A stretch of DNA of 64,000 nt, from positions 88,221-152,220 of the forward strand of contig CASFYQ010000003.1 in the NCBI GenBank assembly GCA_949298955.1, written 5' to 3'. The translations under genes and the position numbers were made by a program. The DNA is from an uncultured Bacteroidales bacterium. GTDB lineage: Bacteria; Bacteroidota; Bacteroidia; Bacteroidales; Barnesiellaceae. Under the pieces are notes generated by a model that saw only the letters and a program-made list of their open reading frames with translations, did not search any database and had not been told where the DNA came from. Positions 44,106 through 52,270 of the stretch are shown piece by piece. Every line of letters starts with the position of its first letter. Within the stretch, counting starts at the first letter, position 1.

Positions 44106-44291
44106 AGCACCATAAAAATAAGAACATAATTTCTTTAAATTCCGGATAAATATACGCAGGAATAGTTTTATTCCCTAACGGATACTAAACTTTTTCCACG
44201 AATTAACATCTGAATATATTTGTGCGCTTGTATTAACATATGACAATAAAGGATTTCCATAGCCTGTCATACAACCGGCTAAGCGGCTATT

Positions 44292-45539
44292 TTAAGAAAG
44301 ACAATCTTTGAGGGTTTGGAAATCGTAACTGCCCGGCGACTGATAGACCCTCAGCCCAAATTCACGAGTGATACCCAAAGTATGGTCTATGAGGTCGGCT
44401 GCTATGCCTTCATAAATTTTCCAGGTCTTTTCGACCGAGAACAGATACAGTTCTACCGGCAGCCCCTTCTCGGCCATAGGAAGATAGCGCACCATATAAA
44501 GCATGTCGGGATTGGATTTCCCCATTTGCCGGATATAGTTTTCGAGATAGACTCTGAACAGCATGCTGTTTGTCACTCGCAACTCCTCGGCCAAGAACGA
44601 GTTGCCCTCCGCGCGGGCGTTTTCGATGGCTTGCAACCGTTGGGAGACAAACTCTTCGATGAGGAAATTAGACTTGAACCGAAGCAATTCGCTTTCGTCG
44701 AGGAATGTAATGCTGTTCACATCGAGCAAAATCTGCCGTGTGATGCGTCGGCCTCCGCTTTCGAACATGCTCCGCCAGTTGGTAAAAGAGCCTGATACCA
44801 GAGAGTAGGGTGGGATAGTGGTGGTCGTGTTGTCGAAATTCAACACTTTTACCGTGTTGAGGGTTACGTCTTGTACGATACCATTGGCATTGTGTGCCGG
44901 AGCCGTAATCCAGTCGCCTCTGCGCAGCATGTGGTTGGCCGACAGTTGTATGCCGGCAACAAAGCCCAGTATCGTGTCTTTGAAAATCAACATAAGAACC
45001 GCAGCCGAAGCTCCTAATCCGGCAAACAGACGGGCCGGCGATTCGTCGATAATGGTGCCTATAATGCTGATAAAACCTATCGAGAAGAGAATTACCTGCA
45101 AGGTTTGTATGCCTCCCTTTATAGGGTAGTGCCGCAACTCTTCTTTCTCGTTGAAGATATCGTGAAAGGCATTCAGCATGCCATTGAGGAACCGAAGTAT
45201 CAAGGCAATGATATAGACTTTACAAATGCGGTCGGCCAGCACATACCAACTGCCGCCCTCCGCAAAGGCCGTGGGTAGGAAAGCATACAGGATAAAGGCC
45301 GGAGCCAGAGCAGCCAGCCGCGATACCACTTTCTTGTCGTACAGGTGGTCGTCCCACTCGAAACTCGTGCGGCGTATCACCGGCAACAACAGCTTGTTGA
45401 TTAGCAACTTGCATATCACGTCGCATATCACGGCAATCAAGATAATCAGAGCCAGATAAATGAGGGTGTGCCACAACTCGGCTCTGTCGAAAAACAGTCC
45501 GGCGATGGTGTGTAAAGCATTTTCCACAGATTTCAACAT
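44292..45539 (-). CDS. MscS-family mechanosensitive ion channel (YbdG-like)
   Basis: A 415-residue inner-membrane channel that opens under osmotic tension. Five hydrophobic segments precede the pore-lining helix/beta-domain region: AGLGASAAVLMLIFKDTILGF, GDWITAPAHNANGIVQDVTLNTVKV, TTTIPPYSLVSGSFTNW. The long C-terminal domain with the RRITRQILLDVNSI segment is typical of the larger YbdG-like branch. It is the last gene of a six-gene operon, starting 13 nt after the stop of the DUF6048 gene. Confidence 0.92.
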   Translation of the reverse strand: MLKSVENALHTIAGLFFDRAELWHTLIYLALIILIAVICDVICKLLINKLLLPVIRRTSFEWDDHLYDKKVVSRLAALAPAFILYAFLPTAFAEGGSWYVLADRICKVYIIALILRFLNGMLNAFHDIFNEKEELRHYPIKGGIQTLQVILFSIGFISIIGTIIDESPARLFAGLGASAAVLMLIFKDTILGFVAGIQLSANHMLRRGDWITAPAHNANGIVQDVTLNTVKVLNFDNTTTTIPPYSLVSGSFTNWRSMFESGGRRITRQILLDVNSITFLDESELLRFKSNFLIEEFVSQRLQAIENARAEGNSFLAEELRVTNSMLFRVYLENYIRQMGKSNPDMLYMVRYLPMAEKGLPVELYLFSVEKTWKIYEGIAADLIDHTLGITREFGLRVYQSPGSYDFQTLKDCLS

Positions 45540-45552
45540 GGGCTTCTCTTTT

Positions 45553-46338
45553 TTATTCTGCTATGGGTTGGCTCTCGCTTTTTTTCTCTTTCTTCTTATC
45601 AAAAGAAAAACGGTATCCCACTGTATAGGTAAACCCGAACGGGGAACCTTCGGGGCCAAACCCCGGTATGAACCACGGCTTGGAAACTGCGTTTTTCTTG
45701 GTGCCGAACATCATGCGGTAACGTAATGTCCAACCCATATAAAAGTTTTTGTATACCTGTACCCGCAGTCCGCCCAACAGTTCGCCCCAGTGAGCCCACG
45801 CCTTTTGACCGGCGATTTGTAACCGCTCGCTCTCCTGCCAATACGACGACTCCATCGTGATGTTGTCGATGTCGTAGGTAAAGAACGAGAATCCATATCG
45901 CACTCCGATATAGAAGAAGCTCATCGCTTCTTTGTTATACCCGAAATTGTAGTTCATGCCCACCCGGTTGTAGAGCGAGGGCTTGGTGCGATAGGTGAAA
46001 TTCAGCTCTTCGGGGGTATTGTCGGCATACCCCAAACCGATTTCCCACACGGGGAAAAAGCGGTTGTGCAGGTCGAGCTCGGCTGCGATTTCATAGTTGC
46101 CGTAGCTTTGTCCAAACAATTTGGTGACACCGTCGATAATGTTTGCACTCACGGTGAGGCCGTTGAGTAGCGGGTAGAGGTGTCCCTCGATTTTGGGCTC
46201 TTCGGGCTCGACAGGCACGCTGTCGGGCTGTACGGTCACCGTGTCGCGCCGGGCCGTAGGGTCTACCGGCGTTATGTGCCGCTGGGCCATCGACGAGAAA
46301 ATCGCCAGTAAGAACAATATAAGTAGTTTATTCCTCAT
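45553..46338 (-). CDS. DUF6048-like outer-membrane protein
   Basis: A 261-residue exported protein: signal peptide (1-18, SSMAQ), a Pro/Glu/Asp spacer (DSVPVEPEEPKIEGHLYPL), then beta-strands of a barrel ending FTYTVGYRFSFDKKKEKKSE. The layout matches DUF6048 proteins, which stand next to DUF6452 genes in Bacteroidales, as here; family names are from memory. The start at 46338 begins the signal peptide and overlaps the DUF6452 stop by 11 nt, indicating coupled translation. Function unknown. Confidence 0.75.
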   Translation of the reverse strand: MRNKLLILFLLAIFSSMAQRHITPVDPTARRDTVTVQPDSVPVEPEEPKIEGHLYPLLNGLTVSANIIDGVTKLFGQSYGNYEIAAELDLHNRFFPVWEIGLGYADNTPEELNFTYRTKPSLYNRVGMNYNFGYNKEAMSFFYIGVRYGFSFFTYDIDNITMESSYWQESERLQIAGQKAWAHWGELLGGLRVQVYKNFYMGWTLRYRMMFGTKKNAVSKPWFIPGFGPEGSPFGFTYTVGYRFSFDKKKEKKSESQPIAE

Positions 46339-46861
46339 CGGGGTCGGGGGATTGAACGGTATAAAACAGTCGGACGCTTTCCTCGTCGACATTGGTAATC
46401 TCGCGAAGAATCACGGCTACCGAGTCGAGCACATTCCGTGTGTATCGGCATGTGTCGATATTGAAATTGTACATGGCGCCGCAATCGATTGAAGCAAAAT
46501 AGGGATAGGCCTGATAGACAAAGGTGAGCGTATCGTTGTAACGGGGCGACGAAAGGTTTTGCTGCAAATAGCGAATGACATATTGCGTAGAGTCTTGGGT
46601 GAAACGCAAAGGCAGGTAGACCTGGCTGACGGCGACCGCCGAGTCGAGCAGCATCGAATCGTTGGGCTGGCCTATTCCGTAAATCGAAATCGAGTCGATT
46701 GCCAGGGCAAGAGCTTGATTATTATAGGAATAAAACTGCGCCCGAGGTATGCTGTTCCGGTTTTCCACACAGCCGTCACTGCCGCAACTGCCCAACAGTA
46801 ACGCTCCTATACACAGGCTCACCCATCTCGCCACGCGAGTTACCCTCAGAAACGCTCCCAT
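46328..46861 (-). CDS. DUF6452-like lipoprotein
   Basis: A 177-residue lipoprotein with lipobox LLGSC (Cys about residue 26), then GSDGCVENRNSIPRAQFYSY, a Cys-containing N-terminal stretch, and a beta-rich domain with VYQAYPYFASIDCGAMYNFNIDTC. This pattern fits DUF6452, usually paired with DUF6048 as in this operon. It probably acts at the outer membrane with its partner (inference). It overlaps nitroreductase by 16 nt upstream and the DUF6048 gene by 11 nt downstream. Confidence 0.75.
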   Translation of the reverse strand: MGAFLRVTRVARWVSLCIGALLLGSCGSDGCVENRNSIPRAQFYSYNNQALALAIDSISIYGIGQPNDSMLLDSAVAVSQVYLPLRFTQDSTQYVIRYLQQNLSSPRYNDTLTFVYQAYPYFASIDCGAMYNFNIDTCRYTRNVLDSVAVILREITNVDEESVRLFYTVQSPDPDEE

Positions 46862-47379
46862 TTCACTACGTCGTTAAGGGGTTTGCGTTTACGCTCTGTC
46901 TTGGTTCCTTCGGCCGGATACCCTACGGGCAAAAGGACAACCGGCTCCCACGACGGGGGCAGATTCAGCACCTCGCGGCAACGCACCGTATCGAAATTGC
47001 ACACCCAGCAAGAGCCCAGCCCCTGCTCGGCAGCAGCCAAGGCCAGATGTTCGGTGGCGATGGCGACATCGACATCGCAAAAGTCCTTGCCGTCGGAAGC
47101 TCGTTTCCATGAAGCCTCATGATTGCCGCACACCACGATGCAGGCCGGCGCCGACGCAAACCACTCGCGGGGATAGCATTCATAGAGAGCTTTCAGTTGA
47201 TCGGGTTCTCGCACCACGACGAAACACCACGGCTGAAAATTTACGGCCGATGGGGCTAAACGGGCGGCTTCGAGCATATATTCGAGTTTGGCCCGCTCTA
47301 CCGTCATGGGAGCAAAAGCGCGTACCGACCTGCGGGTATTGGCCAGAGACAGGAAATTGGAATAGTTGTTTCCGTCCAT
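46846..47379 (-). CDS. Nitroreductase-family flavoprotein
   Basis: A 177-residue FMN-dependent oxidoreductase. The family opening is ANTRRSVRAFAPMTVERAKLEYMLEAARLAPSAVNFQPW, the flavin-binding and mid segments are DVDVAIATEHLALAAAEQGLGSCWVCNFD, and it ends LPVGYPAEGTK. The natural electron acceptor is unknown. The ATG at 47379 is preferred; an upstream TTG at 47391 adds only four residues. Third gene of a six-gene operon whose products share no obvious pathway. Confidence 0.9.
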   Translation of the reverse strand: MDGNNYSNFLSLANTRRSVRAFAPMTVERAKLEYMLEAARLAPSAVNFQPWCFVVVREPDQLKALYECYPREWFASAPACIVVCGNHEASWKRASDGKDFCDVDVAIATEHLALAAAEQGLGSCWVCNFDTVRCREVLNLPPSWEPVVLLPVGYPAEGTKTERKRKPLNDVVKWERF

Positions 47380-47408
47380 ATTATTCTTCAATTTCTAAGG
47401 TTGCTCGT

Positions 47409-48362
47409 TTATTTCAACTCGTTTTCTATTTGATAGTTGTTTCGCTCGCTCGAATTGCGGGAGATGAGTTCGCCCACAAATCCGGCCAAAAACAACTGGG
47501 TACCCAGAATCATTGCCGTGAGCGACAGATAGAAATAGGGAGAGTCGGTCACCAGCCTATAAGGCAGCCCGTTGTAGAGGCAATAGAGTTTATTGGCTCC
47601 CACGATAATCACGGCAATAAATCCCAGTATGAACATGAGGCTGCCCAGCAGGCCGAAGAAATGCATGGGTTTTACCCCGAATCGTGAGAAAAACCACAGT
47701 GTGATGAGGTCGAGATAACCGTTTACGAAACGATCCAGCCCAAACTTGGTCTTGCCATACTTGCGGGCCTGGTGATGCACGACTTTCTCGCCTATCTTGC
47801 CATAACCGGCATTTTTGGCCAAATAGGGTATGTAGCGGTGCATGTCGCCATACACCTCGATGTTCTTGACCACCTCTTTCTTGTAGGCTTTCAGCCCGCA
47901 GTTGAAATCGTGCAGGTTCTTGATACCCGACACTTTGCGGGCGGTGGCGTTGAAGAGTTTGGTGGGAATGGTTTTGGAGAGGGGGTCGTAGCGTTTTTTC
48001 TTCCACCCCGATACCAGGTCATACCCTTCGACCGTAATCATGCGATAGAGTTCGGGTATTTCATCGGGGCTGTCTTGCAAATCGGCGTCCATGGTTATCA
48101 CCACATCGCCTTCGGCCCGTAAAAAACCGGTATAGAGGGCCGGCGATTTGCCGTAATTGCGGCGGAATTTTACTCCCTTGATACAAGGGTTTTTCTCGCG
48201 CAGCGACTCGATTACCTGCCACGAGTTGTCGGTACTGCCGTCGTTGATAAACCATATCTCGTAGGAGAATTTGTTGGCGGTCATTACCCGCTCGATCCAC
48301 GCTGTCAGCTCGGGCAGCGATTCGGCTTCGTTATATAAAGGTACGATTACCGAAATATCCAT
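47409..48362 (-). CDS. Family 2 glycosyltransferase with two C-terminal membrane helices (GtrB/DPM1-like)
   Basis: A 317-residue inner-membrane enzyme. The GT-A domain (~1-225) starts ISVIVPLYNEAESLPEL, has the metal-binding DADLQDSPDEIPE (Asp-x-Asp) and the acceptor-side segment HDFNCGLKAYKKEV. Two hydrophobic helices at ~235-260 and ~270-295 complete it, as in polyprenyl-phosphate glucosyl/mannosyltransferases. Donor and acceptor cannot be told. It lies 4 nt after a DUF4199 protein, a common neighbour. Confidence 0.9.
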   Translation of the reverse strand: MDISVIVPLYNEAESLPELTAWIERVMTANKFSYEIWFINDGSTDNSWQVIESLREKNPCIKGVKFRRNYGKSPALYTGFLRAEGDVVITMDADLQDSPDEIPELYRMITVEGYDLVSGWKKKRYDPLSKTIPTKLFNATARKVSGIKNLHDFNCGLKAYKKEVVKNIEVYGDMHRYIPYLAKNAGYGKIGEKVVHHQARKYGKTKFGLDRFVNGYLDLITLWFFSRFGVKPMHFFGLLGSLMFILGFIAVIIVGANKLYCLYNGLPYRLVTDSPYFYLSLTAMILGTQLFLAGFVGELISRNSSERNNYQIENELK

Positions 48363-48366
48363 ATTT

Positions 48367-48918
48367 CTATTGTTTTGTTAGATTTGACTTGGCGCGCTGC
48401 TTTACCAGCCAGGCCATTGCGGCCGACAGCAAAGAGCCGAAAAACAGATTCACCCATATGTGCTGTACCACGACCGACATCGGCGAGGGGACATTGCCCT
48501 GTTCGATTCCCGTCTTGACCGCTTCGAGCAACGACGGGTCGTTGGCCAGGAGATTCCAGGCCTCCATCAACTCTACGGCCGACTGGAATTGCATCTTGAT
48601 GTACTCGGGGTTGATATAGACGTAGTAGATATACTGGGCCAGACTGCTGATAATCGATGTGAAGAAAAAGAGCAGAATGCCCAGCATCCATAGTTGCGAG
48701 AAATAACATTTCAAGCCGTTTTGCCGGTCATATTTGCGCATCGCATAATAGACCACAATAGGGATACACAGCAGCAGGAGCAAAGAGACCGTATTGCAAA
48801 AAAAGGAGTCCATGCTCTTCACCTCGAAGATGAATTTTACCACAAAATAGAGCCCCATATATACGCCCCATTCCATGGCAAACTGCACGATGCCCTTTTG
48901 CTTTTCGTCTTTTTCCAT
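48367..48918 (-). CDS. DUF4199 membrane protein
   Basis: A 183-residue inner-membrane protein with four hydrophobic helices (~15-30, 40-60, 72-95, 155-175) and the DUF4199 pattern: FAMEWGVYMGLYFVVKFIF, then YINPEYIKMQFQSAVELMEAW, and a C-terminal VNLFFGSLLSAAMAWLVK. Function unknown. First gene of an operon reaching down to MscS (44292). The start at 48918 was chosen over an extension to 49023 because two full -7 boxes (48952-48959 and 48934-48941) lie in between. Confidence 0.85.
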   Translation of the reverse strand: MEKDEKQKGIVQFAMEWGVYMGLYFVVKFIFEVKSMDSFFCNTVSLLLLLCIPIVVYYAMRKYDRQNGLKCYFSQLWMLGILLFFFTSIISSLAQYIYYVYINPEYIKMQFQSAVELMEAWNLLANDPSLLEAVKTGIEQGNVPSPMSVVVQHIWVNLFFGSLLSAAMAWLVKQRAKSNLTKQ

Positions 48919-48933
48919 CAGAATCTCTCTTTT

Positions 48934-48959
48934 CAAATATACGTTAGCGTACAAAGGTA
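48934..48959 (-). promoter_or_regulatory. Promoter of the DUF4199-to-MscS operon
   Basis: On the minus strand TACCTTTG (48959-48952) and TATATTTG (48941-48934) are both full -7 consensus, 16-41 nt before the ATG at 48918. Confidence 0.65.
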
Positions 48960-49078
48960 CCACTTTTGCGACAATATTCATAAGCGACAAGGCAAAATCT
49001 CTTCGTTTTGGATATTCTAACAATTCCGATGGTTAGTGGGGGAGTGGAGGCTCTGTCAGAGGTGGTTTGGGGTAGATA

Positions 49079-49158
49079 CAAAAAAAATTGATTGTCTCAC
49101 GACAACCAATCTTTGTTAACCTTAAATCTAATACCATGAAAAACACAGTGCAAATATA
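49079..49158 (-). ncRNA. Candidate small RNA with own promoter and terminator
   Basis: Minus strand: -7 box TATATTTG (49158-49151), TTTG at 49178-49175 (spacer short, 16 nt), predicted 5' end near 49147, body containing TTTTTCATGGTATTAGATTT and AAGGTTAACAAAGATTGG, then terminator stem TTGGTTGTC/GACAATCAA (49109-49101 with 49096-49088) followed by eight T residues. The transcript is about 65-70 nt with no credible ORF. I recall very similar sequence as a frequent intergenic element in Bacteroides genomes, but cannot check here. The 131 nt between it and metF's promoter hold nothing else. Confidence 0.6.
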
Positions 49159-49315
49159 GGGGTAAATATGTTGTCAAACATAATAATTGACCGTAAATTT
49201 GCTTGTATTTAATGTATTTTAACCAATGCAAATCCTATATGAATGGTTTGTATATAGTCTTTAACAGTTGTGGCAGAAAGGAGTAGGGGTTTTTCGCTTT
49301 TTCGGGATTTTATTG

Positions 49316-49323
49316 TACATTTG
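49316..49323 (+). promoter_or_regulatory. -7 box of metF
   Basis: TACATTTG, full consensus, 86 nt before the ATG. No SAM riboswitch fold is recognisable in the short leader. Confidence 0.6.
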
Positions 49324-49409
49324 TCCTTCGACAAAAGATGTATCAGAACAGGAGGTTTTCTTCCTTGGGACAAGGCAGCCCCGGCGGAAACCTCGCAGAA
49401 AAGATAGCT

Positions 49410-50366
49410 ATGAAGGTTGCCGATTTGATAAAGAACAGTGCAAGTACCGGGTTCTCGTTCGAGATATTGCCCCCGTTGAAGGGCAGCAGTATCGAAAAGT
49501 CGTTCAAGACCATCGATACACTGCGCGAGTTCGATCCTCTTTATATCAATATCACCACGCACCGCAGCGAGCTGGTGTATAAGGATACGCCCGACGGGCT
49601 CTTCCGCCGGGTTTCGGAGCGCAGCCGTCCCGGTACGGTAGCGGTGGCTGCCGCCATCAAGAACAAGTATCAGATACCTACGGTGCCGCATATGATATGC
49701 AGTGGCTTCACGGCTCATGAAACGGAGTATGCGTTGATTGATCTCAATTTTCTGGGGATATGCGACCTGCTTATTTTGAGAGGCGACAAGGCCAAGCACG
49801 AGAGCCGTTACACGGCAGTGCCGGGCGGGTATGAGCATGCCATCGAGCTGGAACGGCAGGTAAACCGTTTCAACGAGGGTTATTTCATCGACGGTACCCC
49901 TATGGACGTGGTCAGTTCGCGCCCTTTTTCATACGGAGTGGCCGGTTATCCCGAGAAACACGACGAGTCGCCCAACCCCGACGAAGATATGAAATGGTTG
50001 AAAGCGAAGGTCGACACGGGGGCCGACTATATCGTCACGCAGATGTTTTTCGACAACGCCAAGTTTTTCGCTTTCGTAGACCGATGCCGGGCAGCAGGTA
50101 TCACTGTGCCCATCGTGCCGGGATTGAAACCCATCTCGAAAGCCTCGCAGCTCTCTCTGTTGCCTCGGGTGTTCCATGTAGACATACCCGATGCGCTGGT
50201 GCGCGAGATTGCCAAGTGCAAGGACGATGCGCAAGTGAAACAAGTGGGTATCGAGTGGTGTGTGGGCCAGTCGCTCGAATTGAAGGCGCGGGGCGTACCC
50301 AGTATTCACTACTACTCGCTCATGGCGGTCGACAGTGTGTATCAGATAGCCAAGCGGGTTTATTAA
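49410..50366 (+). CDS. metF: Methylenetetrahydrofolate reductase
   Basis: A 318-residue FAD enzyme making 5-methyl-THF for methionine synthesis. Signatures are FSFEILPPLKG near the N-terminus (catalytic Glu in EILPP), VPHMICSGFT, LLILRGDKAK and ADYIVTQMFFDN, with the C-terminal GIEWCVGQSLELKARGVPSIHYYSL. Start 49410 gives the normal N-terminus, while the frame from 49338 adds a non-conserved leader. holB follows 19 nt later, on the same strand and possibly co-transcribed. Confidence 0.96.
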   Translation: MKVADLIKNSASTGFSFEILPPLKGSSIEKSFKTIDTLREFDPLYINITTHRSELVYKDTPDGLFRRVSERSRPGTVAVAAAIKNKYQIPTVPHMICSGFTAHETEYALIDLNFLGICDLLILRGDKAKHESRYTAVPGGYEHAIELERQVNRFNEGYFIDGTPMDVVSSRPFSYGVAGYPEKHDESPNPDEDMKWLKAKVDTGADYIVTQMFFDNAKFFAFVDRCRAAGITVPIVPGLKPISKASQLSLLPRVFHVDIPDALVREIAKCKDDAQVKQVGIEWCVGQSLELKARGVPSIHYYSLMAVDSVYQIAKRVY

Positions 50367-50385
50367 ACAGGGAGGAAGAGCGGAT

Positions 50386-51507
50386 ATGTTTTTCAAGGAC
50401 ATCATTGGGCAGGAAGAGGTAAAGCAGCGGTTGCTGCGCTCGGTCGACAGCGGACACATAGCCCACGCCCAACTCTTTTGCGGACCCGAAGGAATAGGCA
50501 AGTTTGCCATGGCTATGGCCTATGCCCGCTATATCCATTGCACCGATCGCCGGCAGGGCGATGCCTGTGGCGTCTGCCCGTCGTGCAAGCAGTATGCCGC
50601 CCTCACACACCCCGATTTGCATTTCGTTTTCCCCATGGTCAAGGTCGAGAAGAAGAAACGCATTTGCGACGACTATCTGCCCGAGTGGTGCGAATTTCTC
50701 AAAGAACATGTCTACTTTGGGCTCGATACATGGCTGAATCATATCGATGCCGATAACAAACAAGCCGTGATTTATGGCGAGGAGAGCGAGAGCATTTTGC
50801 GCAAAATGTCGTTGAAAAGCTACGAATCGCCTTATAAAATCATGATTGTGTGGCTGCCCGAACGCATGAACGATACTTGTGCCAACAAGTTGCTGAAACT
50901 CCTCGAAGAGCCTTATCCCGGCAGTGTATTCCTGCTGGTGAGCAACAACCCCGAGCGGGTGTTGGGTACCATACGGTCGCGGTCGCAACTGATTGAGATG
51001 CGTGCCCTCCCTGCGCCGGTCATTGCCGAGGCATTGCAAAGCCGCTACGGCATTGCCGCGCAAGATGCCCTGGCCGTAGCCCATGTGGCCGATGGCAGTT
51101 ATCTGCGTGCTTGCGAATCGCTCCAACTGAACGAGGAGAGCCGTCTGTTTTTCGACTATTTCGTGCAGGTAATGCGTCTCGCCTACGGGCGCAAGATAAA
51201 AAATTTGAAGGCGTGGAGCGAGGAGGTGGCCGACTTGGGCCGCGAGCGTCTGCGCCGTTTTCTGGCTTATGCCCAGCGCATGGTGCGCGAGAACTACATC
51301 TACAACCTGCATGTGCCCGACCTTTCGTATATGAATCGCGAGGAAGAGCAGTTCTCCACCCGCTTCGCTCCTTTCATACACGAGCGCAATGTGCAGGCCA
51401 TTATGAAGTATCTGAGCGATGCTCAAAACGACATCGGGCAGAATGCCAATGCCAAAATCGTACTCTTCGACCTGGCCATCAAACTCATTCTGCTGTTGAA
51501 GAGTTGA
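50386..51507 (+). CDS. holB: DNA polymerase III delta' subunit
   Basis: A 373-residue AAA+ clamp-loader subunit. It has a P-loop-like GPEGIGK (33-39), zinc-module cysteines Cys52, Cys61, Cys64 and Cys67 (CGVCPSCKQY), the sensor/stator element CANKLLKLLEEP and SRSQLIEM (sensor 1 region), and a C-terminal collar domain with an unusually long acidic/basic helical part (~230-373). It is somewhat longer than E. coli delta' (334). It loads the sliding clamp with tau and delta, which are not in the window. Confidence 0.92.
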   Translation: MFFKDIIGQEEVKQRLLRSVDSGHIAHAQLFCGPEGIGKFAMAMAYARYIHCTDRRQGDACGVCPSCKQYAALTHPDLHFVFPMVKVEKKKRICDDYLPEWCEFLKEHVYFGLDTWLNHIDADNKQAVIYGEESESILRKMSLKSYESPYKIMIVWLPERMNDTCANKLLKLLEEPYPGSVFLLVSNNPERVLGTIRSRSQLIEMRALPAPVIAEALQSRYGIAAQDALAVAHVADGSYLRACESLQLNEESRLFFDYFVQVMRLAYGRKIKNLKAWSEEVADLGRERLRRFLAYAQRMVRENYIYNLHVPDLSYMNREEEQFSTRFAPFIHERNVQAIMKYLSDAQNDIGQNANAKIVLFDLAIKLILLLKS

Positions 51508-51570
51508 AGAGTTTGAGAGACCCGGTTCATTTTTTTTCGGGATAGAAGGTTGTATCTGCCCAAAAAACAT

Positions 51571-51578
51571 TATCTTTG
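51571..51578 (+). promoter_or_regulatory. -7 box of the ssrA promoter
   Basis: TATCTTTG is full consensus, with GTTG (51549-51552) 18 nt upstream. Transcription would start near 51582, giving a ~44-nt 5' leader that is removed by RNase P. Confidence 0.7.
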
Positions 51579-51583
51579 TCGTC

Positions 51584-51607
51584 CCCCATCGAAAGTGTTC
51601 GATGGGG
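51584..51607 (+). promoter_or_regulatory. Perfect hairpin in the pre-tmRNA leader
   Basis: CCCCATCGAA (51584-51593) pairs fully with TTCGATGGGG (51598-51607), loop AGTG; with one bulge the stem extends by two more pairs. It lies between the ssrA promoter and the mature 5' end. Confidence 0.55.
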
Positions 51608-51625
51608 ACGAACGAATTTACCACT

Positions 51626-52020
51626 GGGGCTGACCGGTTTTGACAGCGGGTAGAAGTGGTGGGTAAGCATGCAGAGCGTTGTTGCCCCGCTCTATAATCT
51701 CAGACAACGACAATTTAAATGGCGAAAATAACTACGCTCTTGCTGCTTAATCGAAGTACAGTAGGTTAGCTTAATCTCTGCAACAGTTGCGGAGACAAGA
51801 CATCACCCGGTTGCTGTGGTTCCGAAGCGTTCCGAAACGGTGGTGCAATAATATCGGAAATAGTCGAAGGCAGGTTTCGGGCCGACGATGAAATTTTAGA
51901 AACTAAGGTACAGATTGGTGGCTTCGGTCTTGTCTGTACCCGACAACCAAAGCGAAGATAAGCATGTAGAAAGCTCATTAGTTCCTCGTTTGGACGAGGG
52001 TTCGAATCCCTCCAGCTCCA
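51626..52020 (+). ncRNA. ssrA: Transfer-messenger RNA (ssrA)
   Basis: The 5' end GGGGCTGACC pairs with CAGCTCC before the 3' A (52013-52020) to form the acceptor stem, and the T-arm reads GAGGGTTCGAATCCCTCC. The tag reading frame at 51721-51750 is GGC GAA AAT AAC TAC GCT CTT GCT GCT TAA, giving GENNYALAA, the tag known from Porphyromonas-type Bacteroidales. CCA is not encoded (ACAA follows), so it is added after transcription. It frees stalled ribosomes with SmpB. Its terminator follows within a few bases. Confidence 0.98.
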
Positions 52021-52022
52021 CA

Positions 52023-52068
52023 AAAGAAAGGCGCAAGATCTCTTGACGGGTCTTGCGCCTTTCTTTTG
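52023..52068. terminator. Terminator after ssrA
   Basis: AAAAGAAAGGCGCAAGATC pairs with GGTCTTGCGCCTTTCTTTT, a long stem with T-rich 3' side, usable in both directions. Confidence 0.9.
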
Positions 52069-52171
52069 TGCCGTGAGTGCAGATGGCGCCCGGTTTCCCA
52101 ATCTTTCTTCGTTGTGTGATATTGTTTGCTTTGCCGTACAGCCGATTGCCGTTGCTTGAACCGGGAAGAAA

Positions 52172-52213
52172 TAAAAAAATCGGGGCTGCCTCCCGCGAGG
52201 AAGCAGCCCCGAT
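52172..52213 (-). terminator. Terminator of the LamG/InlB-repeat gene
   Basis: On the minus strand a 15-bp stem (52213-52199 with 52193-52179) is followed by TTTTTTATTT. It is 58 nt past the stop at 52271. Confidence 0.9.
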
Positions 52214-52270
52214 GTCTATTCGGTTTATCGGCCTTTGGGTAGAGTCATATGCCCAAAGAACCGAGAGTGA

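Noticed and set aside
49134..49157. Seven-codon plus-strand ORF as a metF leader peptide
   Set aside because: Its 3' end is the -7 box of the minus-strand sRNA candidate, and the hairpin before it has its U-tail on the minus strand. It is also 250 nt from metF.
49260..49409. SAM riboswitch ahead of metF
   Set aside because: No conserved core or terminator-like fold can be seen in the short leader after the -7 box at 49316.
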